This document shows, piece after piece, positions 36,677 to 44,837 of a DNA stretch of 64,000 nt (its first letter is position 1; every line of letters begins with the position of its first letter). The translations under genes were made by a program, and so were the position numbers. Source of the DNA: Arenibacter hampyeongensis (GTDB lineage Bacteria; Bacteroidota; Bacteroidia; Flavobacteriales; Flavobacteriaceae); assembly GCF_002909255.1 (NCBI RefSeq), contig NZ_PIOB01000004.1, forward strand, positions 310,001 to 374,000. Reading direction: 5' to 3'. The notes beneath the pieces are model-generated. The model worked only from the letters and a program-made list of their open reading frames with translations. It was not told the origin of the DNA and ran no database searches.

Positions 36677-37783
36677 ATGCCAATATACATGGATCGTCAC
36701 GAAATTCCTGAGGAAATCACTGCGGCGCATGTAGCACAAATGCATCGGGAAGACTTAAAAATAGAACACCTTTACGGTTGTAAGGGTATGACTTATTGGT
36801 GTGATGAAAAAAGGCGAACAGCTTTTTGCTTAATACAGGCACCTAATATAAAGGCTATCCAGGATATGCACAATCACGCCCACGGCGAAGTTCCACATAG
36901 GATTATTGAGGTGGAAGGTTCTATAGTAGAATCGTTTTTAGGTAGGATCGAAGATCCTGAAAAATCACAAAAGACAGAATTAAATATTATTAACGACCCT
37001 GCTTTTAGAACCATTATGGTCATTGGTTTAAGAAAGATATCCTTTGCAGGTATTGATTCAGAGTGCTTAAATGGGGAAATCCTACAGTACAATAAAGCCA
37101 TTCTTAAATCCATTGAAAAATTTATTGGTCGAATTGTAAAACAAAAATCCGATTATTTTTTGTTATCCTTTAATTCAGTTACCAATGCTGTACTTTTTGC
37201 ACAGGAAATTTATTCGGACCTAAAGGCATCTTCAAAGGAAGTTGATACGGTTATACAATTGAACATAGGATTACATGCTGGGGTTCCTGTGACAGAGAAG
37301 GACGGTATTTTTGAAGATACCATTAAAATGGCGGAACGCTTCTGTGATGTAATATATGGAAAAATCGTTATATCCCCGGAAGTACGTGAATTGTATGAAA
37401 GCGAGAATCTTAATGTTAAATTGGATCATGAAAATATAAAATCCCTTAATGTTGGAGACGAAAAATTCCTTAATCTGTTAATGGATTATACGGAGAAGGA
37501 ATGGACCAATGCCGCTTTCAATTCCAGCGATTTCAGTAAAAACCTGGGATTTAGTAAATCCCAATTGTACAGGAAAATAATTGCTCTTACAGGGAAGTCC
37601 CCCAATAGCTTTATCAAAGATTACCGTTTGGAAAAAGCCCTGCAATTATTGAACAAAAACGCGAATAATATTTCTGAAACAGCATTTAAGACGGGATTTA
37701 ACAGTCCTGCCTACTTCTCTAAATGTTTTATGGACAATTTTGGAATTCTCCCATCAGAATATATAAAGTCTTATGTTATATAG
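36677..37783 (+). CDS. DUF4242-cyclase-like-AraC fusion regulator
   Basis: A protein of 368 residues built from three parts. Residues 1-90 match DUF4242, a small ferredoxin-like fold with a reported nickel-binding member (MPIYMDRHEIPEEITAAHV, RTAFCLIQAPN, HNHAHGEVPHRIIEVEGS). Residues about 108-265 look like a class III nucleotide cyclase domain (SDYFLLSFNSVTNAVLFAQEI, LNIGLHAGVPVTEKDG, KMAERFCDVIYGKIVISPEV), but the metal-binding Asp positions are not evident, so it is probably inactive. Residues about 268-368 are an AraC helix-turn-helix pair (SDFSKNLGFSKSQLYRKI, ISETAFKTGFNSPAYFSKCF). It is a one-component cytoplasmic regulator with unknown signal; possible targets are the cupin and FAD oxidoreductase genes downstream. 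Confidence 0.8.
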   Translation: MPIYMDRHEIPEEITAAHVAQMHREDLKIEHLYGCKGMTYWCDEKRRTAFCLIQAPNIKAIQDMHNHAHGEVPHRIIEVEGSIVESFLGRIEDPEKSQKTELNIINDPAFRTIMVIGLRKISFAGIDSECLNGEILQYNKAILKSIEKFIGRIVKQKSDYFLLSFNSVTNAVLFAQEIYSDLKASSKEVDTVIQLNIGLHAGVPVTEKDGIFEDTIKMAERFCDVIYGKIVISPEVRELYESENLNVKLDHENIKSLNVGDEKFLNLLMDYTEKEWTNAAFNSSDFSKNLGFSKSQLYRKIIALTGKSPNSFIKDYRLEKALQLLNKNANNISETAFKTGFNSPAYFSKCFMDNFGILPSEYIKSYVI

Positions 37784-38137
37784 GTATTATTCCATGGAAT
37801 TAATCTATGATTGAATTTTATAATCAATTGAATCAATTTTAGATGTCAGTTGCCTTTTCTTTCCCTAATTTTATATAAATAAAAATAACAATCACTTCAA
37901 ATCCGAACGATTTGTGTGATTTTGCTGAAACCAAATCCTGCCATTAGACATGCCCAGGTTTTTGGAAGTGAAAACATCCCCCTCGTTTTCTGGCTTAACA
38001 GCCTTCATTGACTATTCCCCCTCTTAACAACTTACTTCGTTTAGGGGATAGGTTGAATTATGTAGAGTTCATCTTTACAAAATATGAATATCCTTTTTTT
38101 AATAAAAACTGATTATTGACATTAAAGAATTTTAGCC
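37784..38137. other. Intergenic spacer
   Basis: No gene, exact TAnnTTTG element or clear hairpin was seen in these 354 bases. They are AT-rich near both ends. Confidence 0.4.
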
Positions 38138-38620
38138 ATGAAAATCGATGTAGATTATTCCAAATTAAAAGTTGCTGTAATCATTTGCATGTTTTTAACC
38201 AGTAGTCCATTTTTCGGACAAGGAAATCTTGAGGGAGAGAATGAAGTGGCCTTGGTTAGAACGCATACTGATAAAGATTTGCAATGGGCTCCTTGCCCAT
38301 CTTTTATGCCCGAGGGCTGTACTATATCCGTATTGCACGCTAATCCCAACAACAGCAATTTGGATGTTTTCTTTAAAGTGCCCGCCAACTATGAAATACC
38401 TGCGCACTGGCATACTTCGGCCGAGCGCATGGTTCTTGTATCCGGCGAGTTAAGAGTTACCTATGAGGGGGAATTAGAGCATACAATGAAAGTTGGCTCC
38501 TATGCTTTTGGACCCTCTACAAAACCTCATACTGCAAAATGTGTGAGTGCCGATCCCTGTGTACTATTTATTGCCTTTGAAGAACCTTTGGATGCCTTTC
38601 CCTTGGTGCAAAATAAGTAA
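38138..38620 (+). CDS. Exported cupin-domain protein
   Basis: A protein of 160 residues with an N-terminal hydrophobic segment after about 10 polar residues (VAVIICMFLTSSPFFGQ), probably a signal peptide. A single cupin follows: VPANYEIPAHWHTSAERMVL (HxH...E ligands), SGELRVTYEG, GSYAFGPSTKPHTAKC (last His). It resembles DUF4437/ChrR-like cupins. It may be metal-dependent; the substrate is unknown. It precedes the FAD oxidoreductase by 71 bases on the same strand. Confidence 0.8.
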   Translation: MKIDVDYSKLKVAVIICMFLTSSPFFGQGNLEGENEVALVRTHTDKDLQWAPCPSFMPEGCTISVLHANPNNSNLDVFFKVPANYEIPAHWHTSAERMVLVSGELRVTYEGELEHTMKVGSYAFGPSTKPHTAKCVSADPCVLFIAFEEPLDAFPLVQNK

Positions 38621-38691
38621 AGGTAAAAGCAGAATAGTTTTATAGAAAGAATTGAACAGAAAGGCTGATTATAATTATAATAGTTAGAATT

Positions 38692-40080
38692 ATGGAAATG
38701 GTAATTGGTATGGATGCTGACCTCATTGCATCCTTTAAAAAAGAAATAAGGGGTGAAGTAATAATGCCTTCCGATGGCATATACAATAGTACCCGCAAGG
38801 TTTACAACGGTATGATAGATAAACATCCCGGTATGATCGTAAAGTGTGTGGATGTGGCAGATGTAATAGCTTCTGTAAACTTTGGAAGGAAAAACGATTT
38901 GTTAATCGCTGTCCGCGGTGGAGGACATAATGGAGGTGGCTTGGGCTTGTGCGAGGACGGATTGGTCATTGATCTATCCGGAATTAAATTCGTTCAAGTG
39001 GACACTTCCAATAATACGGTACGTGTTGGTGGCGGAAACCTTTGGGGGGAAGTAGATCATGCCACACATGCGTTTGGTTTGGCAATTCCGGCGGGGATAA
39101 TTTCTACCACAGGGGTAGGAGGATTAACCTTAGGTGGGGGCGTAGGCTATCTTTCCAGGAAATTTGGACTTACCATAGACAACTTGTTGGAGGCCGATAT
39201 GGTATTGGCCGACGGTTCTTTTGTTACCGTAAACGCAGAGCAGAATCCTGATCTTTTTTGGGCCATTCGTGGTGGTGGCGGTAACTTTGGAATTGTAACT
39301 TCCTTTAAATTTCAGGCCCATCCATTAAAAAACGTTATTGGAGGGCCTACATTATGGCCAATAGAGCAAACCGAGGAAATAATGGCTTGGTATGATGAAT
39401 TTATACATAAGGCACCAGAAGATTTAAATGGGTTTATTGCAACCATGGTGATTCCCGGGCCTCCATTTCCAGAAAATTTGCACCACAAACAATTTTGCGG
39501 TGTGGTCTGGTGCTATACTGGACATCCTGATAAATTTGAAGAAATATTTAAACCCGTTTTGGCCAAAAAACCCTTGTTCGAACATGTGGGCGAAATGCCT
39601 TATCCTTCTATTCAAACACTGTTTGACGGACTATTGCCTCCCGGAATGCAATGGTATTGGAGGGCCGATTTTTTTAATAAATTAGGACCGGAAGTTAGAG
39701 CGAGCCATTTAAAATATGGCTCAAAAATTCCGACGCCACTTTCCCAGATGCATTTGTATCCAATTAGTGGGGCCGCAAGTAGGGTGGGGGATAAAGATAC
39801 CCCGTGGGCCTATAGGGATGCAAAATACGCAGGTGTTATTGTAGGGGTAGATCCAGATCCGGCAAATGCTGACAAAATAACTAATTGGTGTAAGGATTAT
39901 TATAATGAGTTGCATCCACATTCCTCTGGAGGTGCCTATTCCAATTTCATGATGGATGAAGGCCAGGAACGTGTAAAAGCAAGTTATAAGCATAACTACC
40001 AGCGATTGGCCCGTATAAAAAAACATTATGACCCCAAGAACTTGTTTAGGGTAAATCAGAATATCCTTCCTAGTAGCTAA
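38692..40080 (+). CDS. FAD-binding oxidoreductase, berberine-bridge type
   Basis: FAD-linked oxidase of 462 residues. The FAD_binding_4 domain (about 40-220) has AVRGGGHNGGGLG, with the His that usually carries covalent FAD, then TTGVGGLTLGGGVGYLSRKFGL and FWAIRGGGGNFGIVTSF. The BBE C-terminal segment is YSNFMMDEG, YQRLARIKKHYDPKNLFRVNQNI. The Cys that forms the second FAD bond in some members is absent (VRVGGGNLWGE). No signal peptide is present, so it is cytoplasmic. It oxidises a sugar or secondary metabolite; the substrate is unknown. Confidence 0.9.
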   Translation: MEMVIGMDADLIASFKKEIRGEVIMPSDGIYNSTRKVYNGMIDKHPGMIVKCVDVADVIASVNFGRKNDLLIAVRGGGHNGGGLGLCEDGLVIDLSGIKFVQVDTSNNTVRVGGGNLWGEVDHATHAFGLAIPAGIISTTGVGGLTLGGGVGYLSRKFGLTIDNLLEADMVLADGSFVTVNAEQNPDLFWAIRGGGGNFGIVTSFKFQAHPLKNVIGGPTLWPIEQTEEIMAWYDEFIHKAPEDLNGFIATMVIPGPPFPENLHHKQFCGVVWCYTGHPDKFEEIFKPVLAKKPLFEHVGEMPYPSIQTLFDGLLPPGMQWYWRADFFNKLGPEVRASHLKYGSKIPTPLSQMHLYPISGAASRVGDKDTPWAYRDAKYAGVIVGVDPDPANADKITNWCKDYYNELHPHSSGGAYSNFMMDEGQERVKASYKHNYQRLARIKKHYDPKNLFRVNQNILPSS

Positions 40081-40259
40081 TGGCCGGCGAATTGTGTTGG
40101 CAAGCCATCTATTTGGCTTGTCCAACATATATTCCATCGAGGTCTTGAAGTCCACTTAACGGCCAATATTTTTGGGTTTTTTTACCTAAACCTTGTTTGG
40201 TTTCCTCGGTAATTAAAAGGATGCGATAGAATTGTCAAAAAAAATATTTTTTACAGCAA

Positions 40260-40652
40260 TTAACTAATTTTTCTTTTGCTTCTTCGAGTTATTAGGTTTG
40301 CCCAAAGTGAACATAACAAAGCCAAAAAGGCCAAGGCAAGGGTATAGAAGTTTATAAGCTCGGCACTGGGCAACCAACCTGTTACTTTATGGATCAAAAA
40401 GGAAATATAGCTATTTGGCGGATTTTGTTCACCCAAGCGTCTTAGGATCCCATAATGCCAATCGGTTAAAAAACAATATCCCCAACCTTTCCAAATCCCC
40501 AACAAAACCCAAGACCCAAAGGTTAAAAGTAAGGTTATTAGATTAAGTTTTCGTGTACGTTTTAATATCCATCCGAATAAATTAAAAACTATGAGAACCG
40601 TATGGAAAACATAGAAAAAAGTATTGGCAATCCTTAAAAATAATTCATCCAT
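40260..40652 (-). CDS. DUF2784-type membrane protein
   Basis: A protein of 130 residues with four hydrophobic helices. YCFLTDWHYGILRRLGEQNPP, between helices three and four, resembles the C-x-LT-x-W-E/H...LR motif of DUF2784 proteins. The function is unknown. The ATG at 40652 (MDELFLRIAN) is preferred over the TTG at 40661. It is divergent from the regulator that begins at 40818. Confidence 0.6.
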   Translation of the reverse strand: MDELFLRIANTFFYVFHTVLIVFNLFGWILKRTRKLNLITLLLTFGSWVLLGIWKGWGYCFLTDWHYGILRRLGEQNPPNSYISFLIHKVTGWLPSAELINFYTLALAFLALLCSLWANLITRRSKRKIS

Positions 40653-40772
40653 AAGGAACAATGGTTGGTTTCTCCAAAAGGTAGTGAATTTTAGTCTCGC
40701 AGCGATTCCATCAATTATGAATTAATCCAAAAACATGATTAACATTTTATTATAATTAATATTTCGTAACTT

Positions 40773-40780
40773 TAAATTTG
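40773..40780 (+). promoter_or_regulatory. -7 promoter element of the AraC-TPR gene
   Basis: TAAATTTG, an exact TAnnTTTG match, 38 bases before the ATG at 40818. Confidence 0.5.
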
Positions 40781-40817
40781 TATCATTCTCTCCCCTGAAT
40801 TATTAACCTAATCTTTT

Positions 40818-42761
40818 ATGGGTAATTCAGAATCAAAGAGTATAGACGAAAGGTTTCTTCTGAAATTGACTGAAATTATTCGTAATAATTTCGATAACGA
40901 ACAATTTGGAGTTAAGGAAGCAGCCCGGATCTATGGGGTGAGTCGCTCACATTTACATAGGCAGCTAAAGAAGCTAACAGGTAAATCCGTTAGTCAGTTT
41001 ATTCGCGAATTGAGGCTAGAAAAGTCTATGGAGTTGCTCCAAGAAGATTCTGCCACGGTTTCTGAAATTGCTTATTCCGTAGGTTTTCACAGTCCCACCT
41101 ATTTTAATACTTGTTTTAAGGAGTATTTTGGCTTTACCCCAGGCGAAGCTAAAATACGCGAGCACCTAGAGCAGGAACGCCCGAAGTTAAAAAAATCCAG
41201 TAAGCGAAAATTGGTGTTAACCATAGCTTTGGGAATTCTCATTTTAATAATTGCATTTGGTTTTTTTCAGTACAATAGTATTTGGACTAAACCTCCAATT
41301 GACACTACCATAACTCCTCCATTGCCTACCAGCCACAGTACCAAGTCCATTGTGGTATTGCCCCTAAAGAATTGGAGTGGAGATCCCAAATTGGAATACA
41401 TAAGTGATGGGATGACCGATGCAGTAATCAGCAGAATTTCTGAAATTAAGGAAATGGATAGAGTGGTACCTTTTACGTCCAGTCTTCAATTCAAGAACAG
41501 CGAAAAAAGTATGCCAGAATTGGCAAAAACACTTAACGTGTTTTACATTCTCGAAGGAAACTTTCAAAAACAGGGCAATAAGTTTAAAATAAATTTACGC
41601 TTAAATGACGGTCCCTTGAATAAGCTACTATGGTCTGGATCATATTCTGGAGAATGGAAGGCGAATGAAATATTCGAAATTCAATCCAAGGTTGCGGAAA
41701 ATGTTGCTACAATAATGAATGTAAAACTTACCGAAAGGGACTATAATGCCTTCAAAGGCATACCCACAAAAAATGAAGAAGCCTATAATTATTATCTCCT
41801 GGCTCAATATCAAAACAATAAATTTAATCAGACATCATTTAAAAATGCTATTCCCTTATATGAAAAGGCCTTGGACTTGGATTCAACTTTTATTGAACCC
41901 TACCTTGGTCTCGCCGATATTTATGTAACTGGTGGAGCTGTTTGGGGCATGTATGGTGAGCAGGAAGCTTGGAGAAATGCCAAATATTATTTGGAAAAGG
42001 CTTCGCTAATTGATGGCGATAATATTCAATTATCCGATCAATTGCATATTGGTAAATTTTATTTTGATTGGAATTTTGAGGCTGTGGAGCAATATGTAGA
42101 AGAAACCTATGCCCGTATAGGTGCTGATAATTGGAACGAATATCTCTTTGTTGATTATTACCTTAAGACCGGTAAATATTCATATGCACTGTCAGAATTA
42201 AATAGGCTTATTTTTTTAGATCCGTCCTATGGGTGGTTATTTGCCATTAGGGCCTCAGTGATATTTTTCGTTTATTCCACGGAGGAAGCAAAAGAGGAAT
42301 TAAGAAAATACGATCCCCTATTCATGGATGATATGTTCTATCTAAGGGAAGCGGCCAAATGGTATTATTATTTTGGAGCATACGATGCCTCCAAAGAAAA
42401 GCTGCAGCAATTGATGAATAATTTCACAGATCGGCCGCCAATTGTAGTATGGCTTAATGCCTTACATTATGAAATGGCCGATAATAGAGAGGGTGTTCAA
42501 GAAAGCCTCACCACCTTACAGAAACAATACAAGCAAGGTTCGTCTGGTAGTCCGGCCTGGTTTATGGCACTTTATTACTGTCATATACAAAATAGGGAGG
42601 AAGTATTCAATTGGCTTCAAAAATCCTATGATAACCACGAAGTGGAAATGACCTGGTTGCGCGCCGAGCCTTTGTTGGCAACATATAGGCAGGATTCAAG
42701 GTATTTGAATTTGTATAAGAAAATGAAGTTCCCCGTGCCTCCACTTACTATTCCGGATTAA
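40818..42761 (+). CDS. Transmembrane AraC-type regulator with TolB-like and TPR domains
   Basis: A protein of 647 residues. An AraC helix-turn-helix pair comes first (about 10-112: FGVKEAARIYGVSRSHLHRQ, VSEIAYSVGFHSPTYFNTCF). A basic stretch and one transmembrane helix follow (about 131-150). Outside the membrane there is a TolB/FlgO-like nucleotide-free domain (about 172-300: SIVVLPLKNWSGDPKLEYISDGM, LNVFYILEGNFQKQGNKFKI) and then TPR-like helices (about 310-640). This resembles CadC-type one-component receptors, with HTH at the N-terminus and a periplasmic sensor behind. The signal and targets are unknown; the divergent DUF2784 gene and the downstream secreted proteins are candidates. Confidence 0.85.
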   Translation: MGNSESKSIDERFLLKLTEIIRNNFDNEQFGVKEAARIYGVSRSHLHRQLKKLTGKSVSQFIRELRLEKSMELLQEDSATVSEIAYSVGFHSPTYFNTCFKEYFGFTPGEAKIREHLEQERPKLKKSSKRKLVLTIALGILILIIAFGFFQYNSIWTKPPIDTTITPPLPTSHSTKSIVVLPLKNWSGDPKLEYISDGMTDAVISRISEIKEMDRVVPFTSSLQFKNSEKSMPELAKTLNVFYILEGNFQKQGNKFKINLRLNDGPLNKLLWSGSYSGEWKANEIFEIQSKVAENVATIMNVKLTERDYNAFKGIPTKNEEAYNYYLLAQYQNNKFNQTSFKNAIPLYEKALDLDSTFIEPYLGLADIYVTGGAVWGMYGEQEAWRNAKYYLEKASLIDGDNIQLSDQLHIGKFYFDWNFEAVEQYVEETYARIGADNWNEYLFVDYYLKTGKYSYALSELNRLIFLDPSYGWLFAIRASVIFFVYSTEEAKEELRKYDPLFMDDMFYLREAAKWYYYFGAYDASKEKLQQLMNNFTDRPPIVVWLNALHYEMADNREGVQESLTTLQKQYKQGSSGSPAWFMALYYCHIQNREEVFNWLQKSYDNHEVEMTWLRAEPLLATYRQDSRYLNLYKKMKFPVPPLTIPD

Positions 42762-42806
42762 TACAATTGCGAGCATAAGTCTATTTTCATTTTTAATCAA
42801 CATAGT

Positions 42807-43454
42807 TGTAAGGCTTTGAAACATTTGTTAAGTACTTCCAAAATGAATTGTAAGGAAAGTGTACATAGTTGTTATGTGTTGATTAACAATTAATTATAAC
42901 TTAAGGTTTCTATAAATTAATAATAGTTTAAACTCCTTATCATGAAACAATTAGTAACACTTTTGATTTTTTTAGGTCTTTGCAGCATAGTCTATGCTCA
43001 GGAAGACAATGACGGAATTACCCCTGTAGCCTTGGATGCTATTACAGTTTCATCAGCTAATGCTGATTATTTGAGAAAGGTAACCGATGGCCAGACCTCG
43101 GAAGTGGTCCAGGAATTGCAATACAGAGTCGCCAACTTTGATGTAAGCTCATTATCTGAATACGATAAAGAGGCCATTAGTTCTTTCGAAGTTATTTTCA
43201 AAGCCAGTAATGGCGATATTATAGCCACCTATACACCTGATGGTTCAATTGTAAAAGCTTTTGAAGATTTTGACAATATTATACTTCCTCTGCCGGTAAG
43301 GAAAATGGTATTTGATGGAAATGATGGATGGAAAATGGAGAAGAACCGTTATATATGTATATTTTCCGAAGACGATTTAACCAAAAAGCAATACAAAGTC
43401 ACTTTAACCGACGGGAACAAGAAGAAGAAAATGATTTTGAACTTTGATGAATAA
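42807..43454 (+). repeat. Duplicated unit, copy 1 (promoter region plus gene)
   Basis: About 135 bases of upstream DNA plus the whole coding sequence are repeated at 43985-44633. The upstream parts align almost without gaps and share GTTATGTGTTGATTAACAA, which contains a TTGTTA...TAACAA inverted pair. Confidence 0.85.
42942..43454 (+). CDS. Secreted 170-residue protein, tandem paralogue 1
   Basis: A protein of 170 residues with a signal peptide ending YAQ. The mature part begins with an acidic EDNDGI, then LDAITVSSANADYLRKV. Two similar-looking blocks, VVQELQYRVANFD and LPLPVRKMVFDGNDGWKMEKNRY, are each followed by strands and the ending KKQYKVTLTDGNKKKKM. The second block has the shape of PepSY-like/BLIP-like secreted proteins common in Flavobacteriia; this is a tentative assignment. 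About 131 of 170 residues equal its neighbour. The function is unknown. Confidence 0.75.
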   Translation: MKQLVTLLIFLGLCSIVYAQEDNDGITPVALDAITVSSANADYLRKVTDGQTSEVVQELQYRVANFDVSSLSEYDKEAISSFEVIFKASNGDIIATYTPDGSIVKAFEDFDNIILPLPVRKMVFDGNDGWKMEKNRYICIFSEDDLTKKQYKVTLTDGNKKKKMILNFDE

Positions 43455-43471
43455 AAAATTGATCCATTTGC

Positions 43472-43502
43472 AAAAACCTTGTTCTAAAGACAGGGTTTTT
43501 TT
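43472..43502 (+). terminator. Terminator after paralogue 1
   Basis: AAAAACCTTG (43472-43481) pairs with CAGGGTTTTT (43491-43500), with one wobble, followed by T bases. Confidence 0.75.
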
Positions 43503-43984
43503 ATGTTGCCCAACTACCAAATTAAGATTCGATAAAGTTTTCATTTTAAACCTACCTAGTAATATGTGCAGATGAATCGGGGAATAAGAGGTTCGAAGGT
43601 TATAGGGCATAGGGATGATAGCCTACAAGTTTCTATTCATATCGAAAAATTTATGTGGGCCGATTAGCACCGAATATTGGCTTTTAGAATGATAGCAGTG
43701 AGTATTCCTAGAAGAAATTAGTATTAAGTATTCGAACTTTGAATAATGTAACTAATATTCTGGTGTAGACATAGTCGTATTCATCAAGAATGCCCATTTT
43801 AGCCTGGTAATACACGATCGAAGTACTTTTCCTTGCTCTGTGCCCGGAGCCTTTCTTAACTCCTAAATAGTTAAGTTACAACGTACTTGAATTTGTAAAG
43901 GAAAGTATTCTCCCTAGGTACATTACCTTCTCACTATAGATTGAAATGCTTTTATTGCACTTTTTTCCCTTAAGGCAACCTAAC
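43503..43984. other. Spacer between the duplicated units
   Basis: About 480 bases without a convincing gene on either strand. No repeat of the flanking units and no mobile-element end was recognised. Confidence 0.4.
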
Positions 43985-44633
43985 TGTAAGGCTTTAGCAC
44001 ATTTATTAAGCAATTCCAAAATAAGTTGAAATGAAAGTGTTTATAATTGTTATGTGTTGATTAACAACTAATTATATCTTAGGGTTTCAATGAATCAATA
44101 ATAATTTAAACAACCTTATCATGAGACAATTTGTAACACTATTGATTTTTTTAGGTCTTGCCTGCATGGTCTTTGCACAGCAAGACAATGACGGAATTAC
44201 TGCTGTAACCTTGGATGCCATAACGGTTTCTCCAGTTAATGTTGATTATTTGCGGAAAGTAAATGATGGATATACTCCAGAAGTGGTTCAGGAATTACAA
44301 TACAAAGCAGCCAACTTTGATGTAACCTCTTTAAATGAATACGATAAAAAGGACATTCATACTTTCGAAGTTGTTTTCAAAGCCAGCAACGGGGACATTA
44401 TAGCCTCCTATACCTCCGATGGGTCTATTGTGACTGCCTTTGAAAATTTTGAAAATATCGTATTGCCCATGCCGGTAAGGAAAATGGTATTTGATGGAAA
44501 TGAAGGTTGGAAAATGGAAAAGAATCGTTATATATGTGTATTTTCCGAGGACAATTTGACTAAAAAACAGTACAAAGTTACTTTGACAGATGGACATCAG
44601 AAGAAGAAAATGACCTTCGATTTTGATGAATAA
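43985..44633 (+). repeat. Duplicated unit, copy 2 (promoter region plus gene)
   Basis: This is the counterpart of 42807-43454. The spacing from TGTAAGGCTTT to the ATG differs by only one base between copies, showing that the control region was duplicated with the gene. Confidence 0.85.
44121..44633 (+). CDS. Secreted 170-residue protein, tandem paralogue 2
   Basis: Same length and layout as the previous paralogue, with signal peptide ending FAQ. Changes are spread along the chain. The block LPMPVRKMVFDGNEGWKMEK and the ending LTKKQYKVTLTDG are nearly unchanged, so these parts are probably the functional core. It has its own copied upstream region and its own terminator, so the two genes are separate units that could be expressed alike. 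Confidence 0.75.
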   Translation: MRQFVTLLIFLGLACMVFAQQDNDGITAVTLDAITVSPVNVDYLRKVNDGYTPEVVQELQYKAANFDVTSLNEYDKKDIHTFEVVFKASNGDIIASYTSDGSIVTAFENFENIVLPMPVRKMVFDGNEGWKMEKNRYICVFSEDNLTKKQYKVTLTDGHQKKKMTFDFDE

Positions 44634-44660
44634 CAATTGTAGTACCGTACAGTTTATTAC

Positions 44661-44690
44661 AACCTTATTCCTCCGATAAGGTTTTTTTTA
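44661..44690 (+). terminator. Terminator after paralogue 2
   Basis: AACCTTAT (44661-44668) pairs with ATAAGGTT (44676-44683) around TCCTCCG, followed by a run of T. Confidence 0.85.
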
Positions 44691-44803
44691 CGGGTGTTTA
44701 TTCTCTGCTTCAATTGCTATATGTTTGGAATTGGGGAGATGGTGTCTATATTCCAAAAGAATTTATTGAAAGTGCCATGAAACACGGATTCTACTTATTT
44801 CAT

Positions 44804-44811
44804 TACTTTTG
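44804..44811 (+). promoter_or_regulatory. -7 promoter element of the M3 peptidase gene
   Basis: TACTTTTG, an exact TAnnTTTG match, 27 bases before the ATG at 44838. Confidence 0.5.
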
Positions 44812-44837
44812 CACTCAAATTTTAAATTGATAAATGA

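Noticed and set aside
40095-40126. Imperfect hairpin after the FAD oxidoreductase gene as a terminator
   Set aside because: The stem has unpaired bases and no T run follows.
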